NCBI GenBank assembly: GCA_914767715.1
Contig: OU612075.1
Coordinates: 16,058,001 to 16,122,000, forward strand
Length of the DNA stretch: 64,000 nt
Reading direction: 5' to 3'
From: Membranipora membranacea
Taxonomy: Eukaryota; Bryozoa; Gymnolaemata; Cheilostomatida; Membraniporidae
Position numbers and translations under genes: made by a program. The notes beneath the pieces are model-generated. The model worked only from the letters and a program-made list of their open reading frames with translations, had not been told where the DNA came from and searched no databases. Shown here piece after piece: positions 10,331-22,229 of this stretch (the first letter of the stretch is position 1; the number at the start of each line of letters is the position of its first letter).

Positions 10331-12480
10331 CATCAACACAAATCTTACCAGAAAACGTAGTGGCCATGTTTGATACTCCGGCACAAGTGATTTTTTGTGA
10401 GGCCACCAGGTCTCATGTCAACATCTAATTATTAATAGTCCACTCAGTACTGAAAATAGACAACATAAAGGCCTTTTACTAGAATTTAACTGTGATCATA
10501 AAATTCAGTAAGTTATGCGAAATCATACAAGGAATACATAATATTTACATGAGTGAAGTTATGAGAACTAAAAATAATTTACTGTAAAGGGTAGATTACC
10601 AGCCACAGCCCAAAAAAAATATATATAGGGATATATAGTGGAGAAGGGGGTAAGTTCCTGACTACAATCATATGGATATAGTTGAGAAGGGGATGAATTC
10701 TGAAATTTTGGGAAGGGGGTCAATTCCTGAATGCAGTCATAGGGTTATGGTGGGGAGGGAGGTTGTCATGGGATGTATTTGATAATAATATGCCAATATA
10801 GCTTCATTTAACAAGACGTACATAACAATGGCTTTATCCACAAAGCTTTAGGTGCAGACACGGGGGTCCATGGATTTTCTCGAACTTTATTTGTCCAGCA
10901 GGTCTCTTTTCAGTTGGCTTCATTACTCACCATTTCATCTAGATACCTGGTAGTAGGGACTAATGAAGATTGACATCTCAATCTCAATGTATAGAAAATA
11001 TTTTGTGATTTAGCCACATTTTACATCAAACTGACAGCACCTAGAGACTATTTAGTAGGACACGCAGCATCATGCGCAGAATCAGACTTACCAGCAGTCA
11101 AACTGGATCTTGAAGGAGCAGGACGGTTCAGAGCCTCACTTGTAATTCAACTCGCCCATCAGTTTTTGTATACCAATTTCCTCGCATATGCCTTAACATT
11201 TCTGACCAGTGGCTCTAGAACAACAAGAAAATAAATCATTATTGCCTTACCTGACTTTGTAGAGGGGTGGTTTTCCATTAGACTCAACATAACGAGGTAG
11301 AAAAATAAAAGATATCAGGGCTGGTAAAATACACTCCTAGACTTCAATATAGTCCCAGTTATAAAAATACACTAAAGGAGCATAAGACAGTGCATAAAAG
11401 ATTTTGATAATTAGAAGTTATGCTCTCATTGATGTTGAGCGGACAATCCTATGATATAGGGAGATAAACTAACAGACTGGGGTGTTTATAATACAATTTT
11501 TATATCAGAATTTTGGAATCCAAATTCTTTTTGAATGTAGCATTTAGATGTCTCTTCACAGAGCATATACTGAAAACTTTACTGGCAAGAACCAAATCAC
11601 CACATCTGATGCAAAGAGGTATAACAGCATAACACTGGTTCTCACAATGGAAATCTTGTGGGGCTAAGATGATACCATGCCATCACATTTGTACCTCGCC
11701 ATATGTTACCATAGATAGCACAATTTAGAGTACATATTTTGTTCCAGCATGTAGGCGTACTGTTGGTTGAGTTGTTACAATATTGTAAGCGATTAGGCAA
11801 CCCTGTTTGCACTTATTATTTTGTTGGTTCCCTCAAATCTAGATGATTTTATATTTCTGGCAGTTAATATGAACCTAATAAATCTAATTAAGTTTTTTTT
11901 TTAGAGAAAAAGGTTGAAAGCACAGATTAGCTCAATTCACCGAATTCATACAACACCATCTAAATCACTAATTAGAATCTTTAGCTCTGAAAGATGACAT
12001 AGATACTGAGTAAAAATGGAATAATATGTTTGCATCTAACAGAAGCTGACCAGAGTCCAGAGAGAGCTGTCACTCACAGGTGAGGAGCATCGATTACTGC
12101 TTTAGATGACTTTTTAACAAAATCAGTCCCTGGTATATCATAAAATCAGTGGTTTAAGGCGCTAGTCATTAAAGCTTCAGAAATTGTTGAAAAGGCAGTA
12201 GTCAGAGGTAATTAGCATGCATTGCTCATTAACAATAGTTTATTATTGTAGCATTTATTACACATTAAAAGAAGACCGCAAATGAATGTCCTACATCTTT
12301 TAAGCGGATGGATGCGCTTATCTAACAGACACATAGGATCAGATCAAGGATATATAGGTATCATCTAACTGTAAGCAACCATGTGATGCAATATACTATG
12401 ATTGTTGGATTTCAGCAATCATAATACCTGCTATCTGTTTATATTACATGATCTAGGGTCAGCTTTATTGAATAGATAAA
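10331..12480. other. intergenic with decayed repeat copies
   Basis: At 10620-10760 there are two or three degenerate units related to the 44-bp minisatellite at 18 kb (ggggtaa-ttcctgact-agtcataggg). Near 11400-11450 there is a short relic of the open frame found at 1233-1607. I see no intact gene. Confidence 0.45.
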
Positions 12481-12521
12481 TAACCTTGATATGAGCAGTT
12501 TTCTGCCCCTGCACATATCAA

Positions 12522-12593
12522 GGTTCCATGGTGTAATGGTTAGCACTCAGGACTCTGAATCCTGCGATCCGAGTTCAAATCTCGGTGGAACCT
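12522..12593 (+). tRNA. tRNA-Gln (anticodon CTG)
   Basis: All arms fold: acceptor ggttcca pairs with tggaacc, anticodon stem cagga with tcctg, loop ctctgaa giving anticodon CTG (reads CAG), T arm ccgag-ttcaaat-ctcgg. The internal A box (tggtgtaatggtt) and B box are intact. Length is 72 bases including the discriminator T, and there is no intron. It appears functional. Confidence 0.95.
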
Positions 12594-12842
12594 GTATCAT
12601 TTTGCTACTGCGCGCCTTACAAACCAATCAGTGTAGACAAACGACCCACCAACGAGCTTTACTATTTTGATAGTGGGATTAATCAGTCGCTGAACATAAA
12701 ACAATCCTCATAAAATGCAAATACTGATCCTCGAATCTTGTTAAATTATGTTACATAGTGTAGGGTACTGTTTGGAGAGAAGTGTTTAATTATTGCTTCA
12801 GATGTGTATTTAAATTCGGCAACTGATTACTCCCATAGAGAA

Positions 12843-12924
12843 GTCAGGATGGCCAAGTGGTCTAAGGGGCTGCGTTCCGGTAGCAGTCTACTCTTGTAGG
12901 CGTGGGTTCAAACCCACATCTGAC
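12843..12924 (+). pseudogene. degenerate leucine-type tRNA with anticodon CCG
   Basis: The body is a class II tRNA-Leu: gtcaggatggcc start, long variable arm (gtctactcttgtaggc), acceptor end tctgac. In the usual animal tRNA-Leu(CAG) the loop reads ttcaggt; here it is ttccggt, so the anticodon would be CCG, which reads the arginine codon CGG. The anticodon stem has lost its last pair (ctgcg against agcag), the T loop is one base short, and acceptor pair 7-66 is A-A. These defects argue for a decaying tRNA gene. The A and B boxes are still good, so transcription is possible. Confidence 0.7.
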
Positions 12925-13230
12925 TCAATAGTTTTATTACGATTGACCGATACTCTCATGACGTTGTCAGTCCTCCCTGGTCAAACTACATTCTGATTGG
13001 TCCTCATGACCTGCTATTGGAATAGCTTTATCAGGAATATGGACCTTGGTGTAACGAAATGAAGGCAAACCTTTTTTTCAGGATACACCTATCAAGCTGA
13101 GGATAAATCTCAACTCAATAAGTAACAATAGAATATATAACTCGAAGAGGAGAGCGACTCGGAAAACAGAAATATGTCATCTATACACTGACCCAAAAAC
13201 ACAGAGATGGGACTGCTCCGGATACCCTAC

Positions 13231-13350
13231 CTCCAGTCTACATCTCGAAATCATGTTAAGCACTATTCTGTCGATCTTCTTCAGTACAATCATTGAGATG
13301 TTATCTGCTTCCTTCAGCTCTATCATAGCGTGTATAACCTCACTAATATC
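13231..13350 (-). CDS. exon-like open stretch, unidentified
   Basis: Forty codons bounded by a good acceptor (ccctgacag) and a donor (ggtaggg), both in phase 0; the other two frames are closed. The translation starts DISEVIHAMIELKEAD and continues as two amphipathic helices rich in Ile, Leu and Lys. I do not recognise the family. The phase does not join directly to the exon-like stretch at 13476-13696, so another exon would be needed between them or they belong to different models. Confidence 0.35.
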
Positions 13351-13475
13351 CTGTCAGGGAGCAACAAATCATTCATCACAGATTAAGTTATATTCACTTG
13401 GTCACCACTAAGTGAATTTGGTTTCAACACACTCACTCAACTTAAATTCTTGATGATATCTAATTTAGAACTAAC

Positions 13476-13696
13476 CATTTTGTTGAGGGCTTGTTTCTAG
13501 GCTCTTTTAGAGCGGGCATAGGTTCCGCCAGATCAGCCATAACAATGTCAGCCAACTTTTTACATTTCATCTGCTCTTCCCCAAACTCCAGACCATGGCA
13601 CCTATCTAACACGACTCTAATATTCCTACCTCTTGGGAAGCAAAAGAATCCTTGCTTCATCTTATTCCCTCGATCATCATCTTTCTCAAACGAAAA
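13476..13696 (-). CDS. exon-like open stretch, unidentified
   Basis: Seventy-three codons plus two bases, with an acceptor (ctttggcag) and a donor (atggttagt). The translation contains KQGFFCFPRGRNIRVVLD, then CKKLADIVMADLAEPMPAL, with balanced composition. The equivalent stretch in repeat copy 1 (about 7330-7480) is broken by stops, so this copy is either still selected or has decayed less. Family unknown. Confidence 0.35.
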
Positions 13697-13759
13697 CTGC
13701 CAAAGAAATTGATGACAACGACCATCAATCTAACTAAACAGTAAGTGCAACACTGAAGA

Positions 13760-14340
13760 AAAAATGACACAATAATATAATAAACAGGACATCAGATTAG
13801 TTTATACTCATCTTTCATCAGGGCCAGTTGAACAGCCTTCATCTATATTGCTTCTCATTAATCTCTAGTCACATATCTGATCAAACAGGGGAGATAACTC
13901 TATACAGGATAATAGGACTGAGGACCCTACGAGACTAGACCAGAGTACCACTGTATCTCTCAGTGACAACATACTATTACATCGGGTGCTAATCCAACTG
14001 TATAGATGCTGCTTATGTCTGGTTAGCCTAGTGAACCTTTCAATGATGAGAGGATCATGAGGGGTCACTCCAAACTCCTTATCTGGGGATGTCAGGGCAG
14101 CACAGCCACCTGTTGACATGTGGTATGCATTAGCCTCATGTCATACAGCACCAACAACAACTCACTACAACTACAACAGCCAAGTAACACATGAGCACTG
14201 CGCCCTGACACCGTTAGTTCAAGTTCCCAGTCGCCTACAAAACTGAGACTCGGGTGGCTCAGGGAACAAGCCCACCTGGCTAATTCAGCCAGTTTCCTCG
14301 CCAACGCCAGCCTTCTTCAATGTGGGTAAATTACCAGGGT
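13760..14340. repeat. repeat family L, copy 2
   Basis: Close match to 7560-8060, followed by the same order of landmarks. Open frames across it (for instance on the minus strand at 13865-14304) are not supported by splice sites and are not kept open in the other copies. Confidence 0.6.
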
Positions 14341-14429
14341 GGGTGATGGATAGAGGGAGAGAGTTAGTGATCTACCATGAGAATAGGAAAAAAGCCTGCT
14401 ATGAAAATTTAAATAAATCTGGTTTTCAG

Positions 14430-14878
14430 CGCTCACTCTATATCGTCAGCAAAGTGAAGTGATACTAACAAGTTTGAATCAGTGTCATCATCAGCTTACT
14501 ACTGCAGACTTGTATTACAGATTCTCTCCATTGCAGTTCATGGCATTGCGCTGCAACTTGTCACGTAACTCGTCTACTCCATACTTTTTAAGATACAACA
14601 GAAAGGGCCTTATATCAGACTTAAACTGTTGTCATAAGACTTATAGTAAGTCATGCAAAATTACACTGGGACATCAGAATACATAGATAGTACATATTCG
14701 CAGCAAAAAGAATGAAAAGTAAATTTCCATCAGAAGTAGATAACCAGCCACAGCCCGAAACCTACCATCATACCGGATCCCCCGCACACCTTGTGGGCCG
14801 GATGCTTGAAATAATCTACAAGATGGGGAAGGGGGATAAATTCTTGACTGCACCTCTTAGGCATAATAATGGGGGATG
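14430..14878 (-). repeat. segmental block S, copy 3, left part
   Basis: Matches the left part of 1608-2960 and 8400-8820, up to the gataaattcttgactgca motif. It is then interrupted by a foldback element and resumes at 16284. Confidence 0.55.
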
Positions 14879-16283
14879 TTGAACCCACAAACGTCGCAAA
14901 TGTTGCAACGAAGGGTTTTTAAAACATCGCAAACCCACAAACGTCACAATTTTATAAAGGTCGCAATAGCTCGAACCCACTTACCTCGCAAATGTCGCAA
15001 CTCAACAAAAATACCGAGTTGTCTTCTCATTTGATGCAAGTTGGTGATGATGGTATGTTGCGAGATGTAGATAAGAGCATACGAACTCAAAAAACATGGT
15101 GGGGAATTGAATATCAACGTTATATATTGTGCTATGGATAATTGTTGAGTATTTTTCAGGTTATTTGAAGCATTTTTTTCACTTCATTAATGCTGTCATA
15201 AAACGGATGCTAATCAACGTCTAGCAGATATAGTGACATACCAATTGGTAGAGAATACAGATTTTAAAACATGATGGGAATTGAAATATTGAGGATATTG
15301 TACCAATTTCTATCAGAGAAAAACTTTGACCTTCCTAGGATCATGATAAAACTTGTTACCTCAGAATTCATTACTGCTGTCCTATACGGAATGCTTATCA
15401 AGATTTCGCACAAGTAAGGCGAATATATGATATATAGGCTATGCTTGAAGTATGGGAAAGAAATAGGAACACAAGTTTTTGTTTCCATTGATCAAACTTC
15501 ACAATGAATGCCAGGGAGAATAAACTTATTTTCTACCATAACATTTTATTTCATAAGTAGGATGTATTTTACTTTGTAAGGGAACAACTCCTATTAAAAT
15601 GAAAACTGTTTCCTTATTCGAGCATCGTCAATCGTTGCAATGTAACAGCTCATGCTTACATGGTATAAGAAAAGTTTGACTTATCATCTGGGAAAACCGA
15701 AGCGTTTCATCATTGGAATGATATATCATTTTGTTAATTATAGATTAAGGCTATGTCAGCAAGAGGAAAACATATAACACTCAATAAACCTGAGTCAATA
15801 CCTCTTAACAACTTCAATCATTGGCTAAATCAAACATTAAGGTACATTACAAATTGGTATGTCACTATATCTGCTAGATGTTGGTAAGCATCCCTTTTAT
15901 GACAGCATTAATTGATTCTGAGGTAACAATAAAGGAAGTGAAAAAGACAATTGAAATAACCTGAAAAATACTCAACATTTGTCAATAGCACAATTTATAA
16001 CGCTGATATTCAATTCCCCACCGTGTTTTGAAAATCCTATGCTCATATCTACTTCTCGCAACAAATCATCATCACCAATTTGCATGAAAAGAGAAGACAA
16101 CTCGGCATTTTTGTTGAGTTGCAACATTTGTAACGCTAGTGGGTTCAAGCTATTGCGACGTTTAAAAAATTGCGACGTTTGTGGGTTTGCAACTTTATAA
16201 AAAACCTTCGTTGCGACGTTTTTGGGATTGCGACGTTAGTGGAACACTAGATTGCGACGTTTCGACGTTTGCGGGTTCAACAG
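14879..16283. mobile_element. 1.4-kb foldback element with cgacgt-rich ends
   Basis: The left end reads ttgaacccacaaacgtcgca and the right end carries the reverse complement (gcgggttcaa). Short units of the form acgtcgcaa / ttgcgacgt repeat many times in both subterminal regions (14885-15005, 16130-16270). The inner parts of the arms are also inverted but diverged, for example caagttggtgatgatg (15039) against catcatcaccaatttgc (16068). It carries no transposase. It sits inside block S copy 3. Confidence 0.7.
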
Positions 16284-17900
16284 GGGATAATTTCGCGACG
16301 TGTAAGTTGCTGGGGATAATTTCTTGGCTGCACTTTTTTTTGCATAATGGGGGCTAATTTATTGACTGCACTGGATGGTAATGAGATAGGATCACAATAT
16401 TCGGATATAGATCCTCATTACATCACATAACAATGGCTTCATGAAGCTTCTCATCATTTGTCCAAATTTCACATCCATTCTCTTCTCAGCTGGTATAATT
16501 ATCTAAACTCACCACTATTATCCAGATACCTGAGAGAAGGGCAAAATGAAGGCTGATCTCTCACTTTGTGCCAGTGTTAGGAGTTCGGACAAAGCTCCCT
16601 GATATGTGCCAGTGCTTGCCTGAGTGGAAAGGATAAATTTTAATCATAATTATCAAGTATAAGAGTTTAATTAATTAATATACAAGTTATGCATACAAAA
16701 GTTTAATTCATAACATATTCATACATATATATATAAATCACCTTACTACAAGCATTTAGCTGTTCAACTTCTCATCTAGACAGGAAATTCAAGCTGCTCA
16801 CCTTCATAGTTGATAGCTACCTTTCATTACAAGTAAAGCCCTCGCTTATCAATCTATGGTGCTCAGCGATGGTCAGCTTTGTCCACAGCACATGTAAATC
16901 CTCTCTGTAAAATAAGTCCAGGCATGAAGCTAATTGATTGTTAATTGTAAGAATATCTGATCAGCAAGGAATTTTTACATGGGACATCAGAAATTCATTT
17001 TCTCAGCTTTTGTTGAGTCTAAAGCCTCATTATTTGAAATCTCGAACCACATCAATTATCCAACTTAATCACACCTTACATCAGTGGGGTGGGGTTGGTG
17101 GGATGGGCACCTCCTGGACTACACAGAGTATTACACTGGTTCTCACAGTGAGAATCTGCTGACAGCATCTCGCTTCATCAACAGATTATTTCCCTCAGGT
17201 AGCTCAGCAACCTTATATTTAGTTTTTGAGGTGAGAGCGATGAATTAACACACTCCAGATACACAGAGGAGTAGTATCAGTGAGCTGCTCACCTGACTCA
17301 CCTAGAAGGGACTATCTACATGAGTCAAGGCTGACAAGATTCAATCAAATCAGATTCAGCTGAGAGCAGACTAAAAACTGACACTGTTAGCTCAAGTTCT
17401 CTGATTGTAAAAGGGGCACATAATGGGGGCGGGACACATAATCAGAGAACAAACCCATCTTGTGTGGAACAAGTGTGAAAATTTTCAGCCAAGGCGCATT
17501 GAAAGATGGGACATAGGGTGTTAGGATATGTGGAATGAAAGATGTGATGTAAAAGGAATTGTACAATGAGTGAACAGATTGGAAGATTTCCACAACTAGG
17601 AAACTGTCAAACTTATCATCATATGTCCCATAAGACTCATCATTCATTCATTCATCATTCAGGTCATTGTTATAACATTATTAGCACAGAAAATATACAC
17701 AAATTATTTTTGCTGCACTCAGACGAAATAATCAGCACAAATCTTACCAGACAATGTAGAGGCTATGTTGAATACTCCGGCATAAGTGTTTTTTGTGAGG
17801 CCTCCAGGTCTCATGCCAACATCTCATGTCAATATGTCCACTCAGTACTGAAAAAAGACAGCATAAAGGCCTGTTACAAAAATTGAACTTCAGTCATAAA
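16284..17900 (-). repeat. segmental block S, copy 3, right part
   Basis: Continues the block after the foldback: gggataatttcttg motif, tcatcatttgtcc motif near 16446, the 17-nt AG...GTGAG segment (about 16510-16530), and near 17160-17215 a minus-strand stretch ending NNLLMKRDAV, comparable to copies 1 and 2. Confidence 0.55.
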
Positions 17901-18009
17901 ACCAAGTAATGCGAAATCATACAAGGACATCAGAATACATACATGCAGTATAAGTACATGAGTGAAGCAATGATAACTAAATTTGATTTAAAAAAATCAA
18001 GATGCCGGA

Positions 18010-20300
18010 TCGTTCGCCCACCTTGTGGGGAAGGGGATGAATTCCTAACTGCAGTCGTAGGGATATGGTGGAAATGGTGGTAATTTACTTGACTGCAGCC
18101 ATAGGGAGACAGTGGGAATGTGGGTAATTTACTTGACTGCAGTCATAGGGATACAGGGGGAATGGGGGTAATTTACTTGACTGCAGTCATAGGGATATGG
18201 TGGGAATGGGAGTAATTTACTTGACTGCAGTCATAGGGATACAGGGGGAATGGGGGTAATTTACTTGACTGCAGTCATAGGGATATGGTGGGAATGGGGG
18301 TAATTTACTTTACTGCAGTCGTAGGGATACAGGGGGAATGGGGGTAATCTACTTTACTGCAGCAATAGGGATGCAGTGGAAATGGGGGTAATTTACTTTA
18401 CTGCAGCCGTAGGGAGACAGTGGGAATGGGGGTAATTTACTTTACCGCAGTCGTAGGGATATAGTGGGAATGGTGGTAATTTACTTGACTGCAGCAATAG
18501 GGATGCAGTGGGAATGGGGTTAATTTACTTTACTGCAGCAATAGGGATGCAGTGGAAATGGGGGTAATTTACTTTACTGCAGTCGTAGGGAGACAGTGGG
18601 AATGGGGGTAATTTACTTTACTGCAGTCGTAGGGATAAAGTGGGAATGGGGGTAATTTACTTGACTGCAGTCATAGGGATGCAGTGGGAATGGGGGTAAT
18701 TTACTTGACTGCAGTCATAGGGATATGGTGGGAATGGGGGTAATTTACTTGACTGCAGTCATAGGGATATGGTGGGAATGGGGGTAATTTACTTGACTGC
18801 AGTCATAGGGATATGATGGGAATGGGGGTAATTTACTTGACTGCAGTCATAGGGATATGGTGGGAATGGGGGTAATTTACTTGACTGTAGTCATAGGGAG
18901 ACAGTGGGAATGGGGGTAATTTACTTGACTGCAGTCATAGGGAGACAGTGGGAATGGGGGTAATTTACTTGACTGCAGCCATAGGGATACAGTGGGAATG
19001 GGGGTAATTTACTTGACTGCAGTCATAGGGATATGGTGGGAATGGGGGTAATTTACTCGACTGTAGTCATAGGGATATGGTGGGAATGGGGGTAATTTAC
19101 TTGACTGCAGCCGTAGGGAGACAGTGGGAATGGGGGTAATTTACTTGACTGCAGTCGTAGGGATACAGTGGGGATGGGGGTAATTTACTTGACTGCAGCC
19201 GTAGGGAGACAGTGGGAATGGGGGTAATTTACTTGACTGCAGTCATAGGGATGCAGTGGGAATGGGGGTAATTTACTTGACTGCAGTCATAGGGATATGG
19301 TGGGAATGGGGGTAATTTACTTGACTGCAGTCATAGGGATATGGTGGGAATGGGGGTAATTTACTTGACTGCAGTCATAGGGATATGGTGGGAATGGGGG
19401 TAATTTACTTGACTGTAGTCATAGGGAGACAGTGGGAATGGGGGTAATTTACTTGACTGCAGTCATAGGGAGACAGTGGGGATGGGGGTAATTTACTTGA
19501 CTGTAGCCGTAGGGAGACAGTGGGAATGGGGGTAATTTACTTGACTGCAGCCATAGGGATACAGTGGGAATGGGGGTAATTTACTTGACTGCAGTCATAG
19601 GGATACAGTGGGGATGGGGGTAATTTACTTGACTGCAGCCGTAGGGAGACAGTGGGAATGGGGGTAATTTACTTGACTGCAGCCATAGGGATACAGTGGG
19701 AATGGGGGTAATTTACTTGACTGCAGCCATAGGGATACAGTGGGAATGGGGGTAATTTACTTGACTGCAGTCGTAGGGATACAGTGGGGATGGGGGTAAT
19801 TTACTTGACTGCAGCCGTAGGGAGACAGTGGGAATGGGGGTAATTTACTTGACTGCAGTCGTAGGGATATAGTGGGAATAGGGGTAATTTACTTGACTGC
19901 AGTCATAGGGAGACAGTGGGGATGGGGGTAATTTACTTGACTTTAGCCGTAGGGAGACAGTGGGAATGGGGGTAATTTACTTGACTGCAGCCATAGGGAT
20001 ACAGTGGGAATGGGGGTAATTTACTTGACTGCAGTCATAGGGAGACAGTGGGAATGGGGGTAATTTACTTGACTGCAGCCGTAGGGAGACAGTGGGAATG
20101 GTGGTAATTTACTTGACTGCAGCCGTAGGGATATAGTGGGAATGGGGGTAATTTACTTGACTGCAGCCGTAGGGAGACAGTGGGAATGGGGGTAATTTAC
20201 TTGACTGCAGCCGTAGGGAGACAGTGGGAATGGTGGTAATTTACATGACTGCAGTCGTAGGGATATGGTGGGAATGGGGGTAAACTCTTGACTGTAGTCA
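18010..20300. repeat. 44-bp minisatellite, about 50 units
   Basis: The unit is close to ctgcagtcatagggatatgg followed by tgggaatgggggtaatttacttga. Units differ mainly in two places: the heptamer after aggga (tatggtg, gacagtg, tacagtg, tgcagtg) and tcat/ccat/ccgt/tcgt after ctgca. Similar runs of variants recur (about 18660-18900 against 19240-19440), a sign of higher-order duplication. Each unit carries a PstI site and three G-runs. Single diverged units exist in the related blocks, so the array grew from sequence already in the repeat family. Confidence 0.95.
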
Positions 20301-22200
20301 TTGGATATAGTTTGGGATAATGATATACCTCACATAACATAATAATGGCTTTGTTCACAAAGCTTGTGATTCTCATCATTTGTCCAGCAAGTTTCATTGT
20401 ACGACTTCTTTTCAATTGGAATAAGTGCTCACCATTTCATCCAGACACCTGGTGGTCTTGTAGTGTGAATGGCTGTCTAATCAATCTGTCCCAGTGCTCC
20501 TCACCTGGAGTAAATGTATTATATTCATTATACTCATTTTGTATCAAAACAGCACCACCTCCTGTACATGCAAACAAGCACAGTATTGGGGGAGTTTGAA
20601 TGCGTCTCTGGTTTCACATGGGGAAGCTATTAATCATAATAATGATCAGATCTGTAGCATAAACACCAGAGGCCTATTGCGTGGTGCAAAACCTTGCAGC
20701 CTAAATATCAACCACTGCCTCATGAAGATAGAGTATGAAGCAAGTGGATAGGGTCAAACCTCACAAAAGACATCTAAGATCATGATGGCCAGTTTAATAG
20801 AGTTCTGAAAGATGACCGGTACCTATCAGAGTATCTTTGGCAAATAAGTGTAATATTTGGATTTGCCCTTATTTTATCAGTTTTCAGCCATCCTATTGAT
20901 ATGAATATAACAGGTGAACGGCTAGCATTCGTTTCTACAATGTATTGTTTTGTCTATGGTATTGACATTCCAGTCTACAAACAAGTTATATATATTTACC
21001 GGATTTCATGTCTGACTTCTTATCAACAATGCGTCCTTAGCTTACCCGACATGTAGTATTAGAGAGTCTAATTTTCGCAATATGCGTTCCGTTACAGTTT
21101 TAACACAAATATTCATTACTGTACTTTGCCTAGGGGTAACATGTCTTGGCAAAACATATGAATTTCTTTAATCAAATTTAGTGCCTAAATATAAATGGCC
21201 ACTTTTTTACACTCAAATACGATGCTGTGACAGAACGTCATGGAATCAATGGGCAAAATATCAAAATTCACTCAGCTTGACCACCCTATGTTGTTCCCGG
21301 AAAAAAAAACGACATATCTAGTTCATACATAATTATACTGCAACAACTGTTTGTGTCAGACAGAACACAATAATATTTCATGAGTGTAGCCATGATATGC
21401 ATCATCTGTCCGGTAATTTCAAATATATTATCTCTGAAAATGCGGGAGCCAAAACTTACCCTTTATTATCTGGAGGTCTCATATCATGGTTAGGTCATCA
21501 CCAGAGCAATCATCTGCTGATAGGACAATAAGGGCGGATGTTTACCTGAAAAATAGTACATTGAATTCTACAGAACACACAAATCTCCCCTTGCAAAATC
21601 AGATTTATCCATCAAAGCTTAGTTTCACTGAGTACAGATGTAAAAGTTTGGAAATCACTGTCACACAGCTAGATAAAAGCAATTGTTGTAGTGAAAGCAA
21701 GGAGTTAAAGACACTCCTTGGTGAAAGTCAACATACGAGTGTAATATACCAGTGTAATATACCAGTTTACTTCTACCCATACACTACATTACTAATCCAT
21801 GTTGACAAAACAGTATATGATTCTGGCGCTAAATCAGAGCACATGTACGGAATCAGAACTGGTCGATATTTTATCCTTGTTAGGGATGGGAGAAAGTGAA
21901 TCTCACATACAGTCATACAGTCATAGTGTCATGCAGCAGTGTCATTATATTATAATCTAATTAGGGGCTAGTTTAGTATTCATACATAAATGGAAAATTT
22001 GTTTTTCTTCTGCTTGTACAGAGGGTCAGTAGTGTCGCCCAACAGTATCAGAGACAAGACAGCATTATTTCATAGGGCAAAAGGTGCTGTCAGACAGCCG
22101 GGTATTAAAGTTCATTATCATATCAAAATATAAGAGGTAGCATATACCTCTTCTTAATATGCTGCATTTTGAATGGTTGCTAGTGAGGTAATCACCTAAG
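20301..22200. other. intergenic with block relics
   Basis: At 20341-20460 (minus) there is another copy of the gacaaatgatgagaatcaca motif and the microexon-like segment before gtgagcac. The longest open frame (21486-21899, plus, 137 codons) has no splice or homology support. A second relic of the donor motif lies near 21460. No gene is assigned. Confidence 0.4.
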
Positions 22201-22229
22201 TTGTCACTCACGACAAGGTGCTAAATATA

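Noticed and set aside
13865-14304. Overlapping minus-strand frames in repeat family L
   Set aside because: The equivalent places in the other three copies have stops and indels in the frame.
18010-20300. CRISPR-like array
   Set aside because: Units are contiguous and all alike with no unique spacers; it is a tandem minisatellite in a eukaryotic genome.
21486-21899. 137-codon plus-strand open frame
   Set aside because: No recognisable domain, no splice-site support, ordinary composition for AT-rich DNA, and no similar frame elsewhere in the window.
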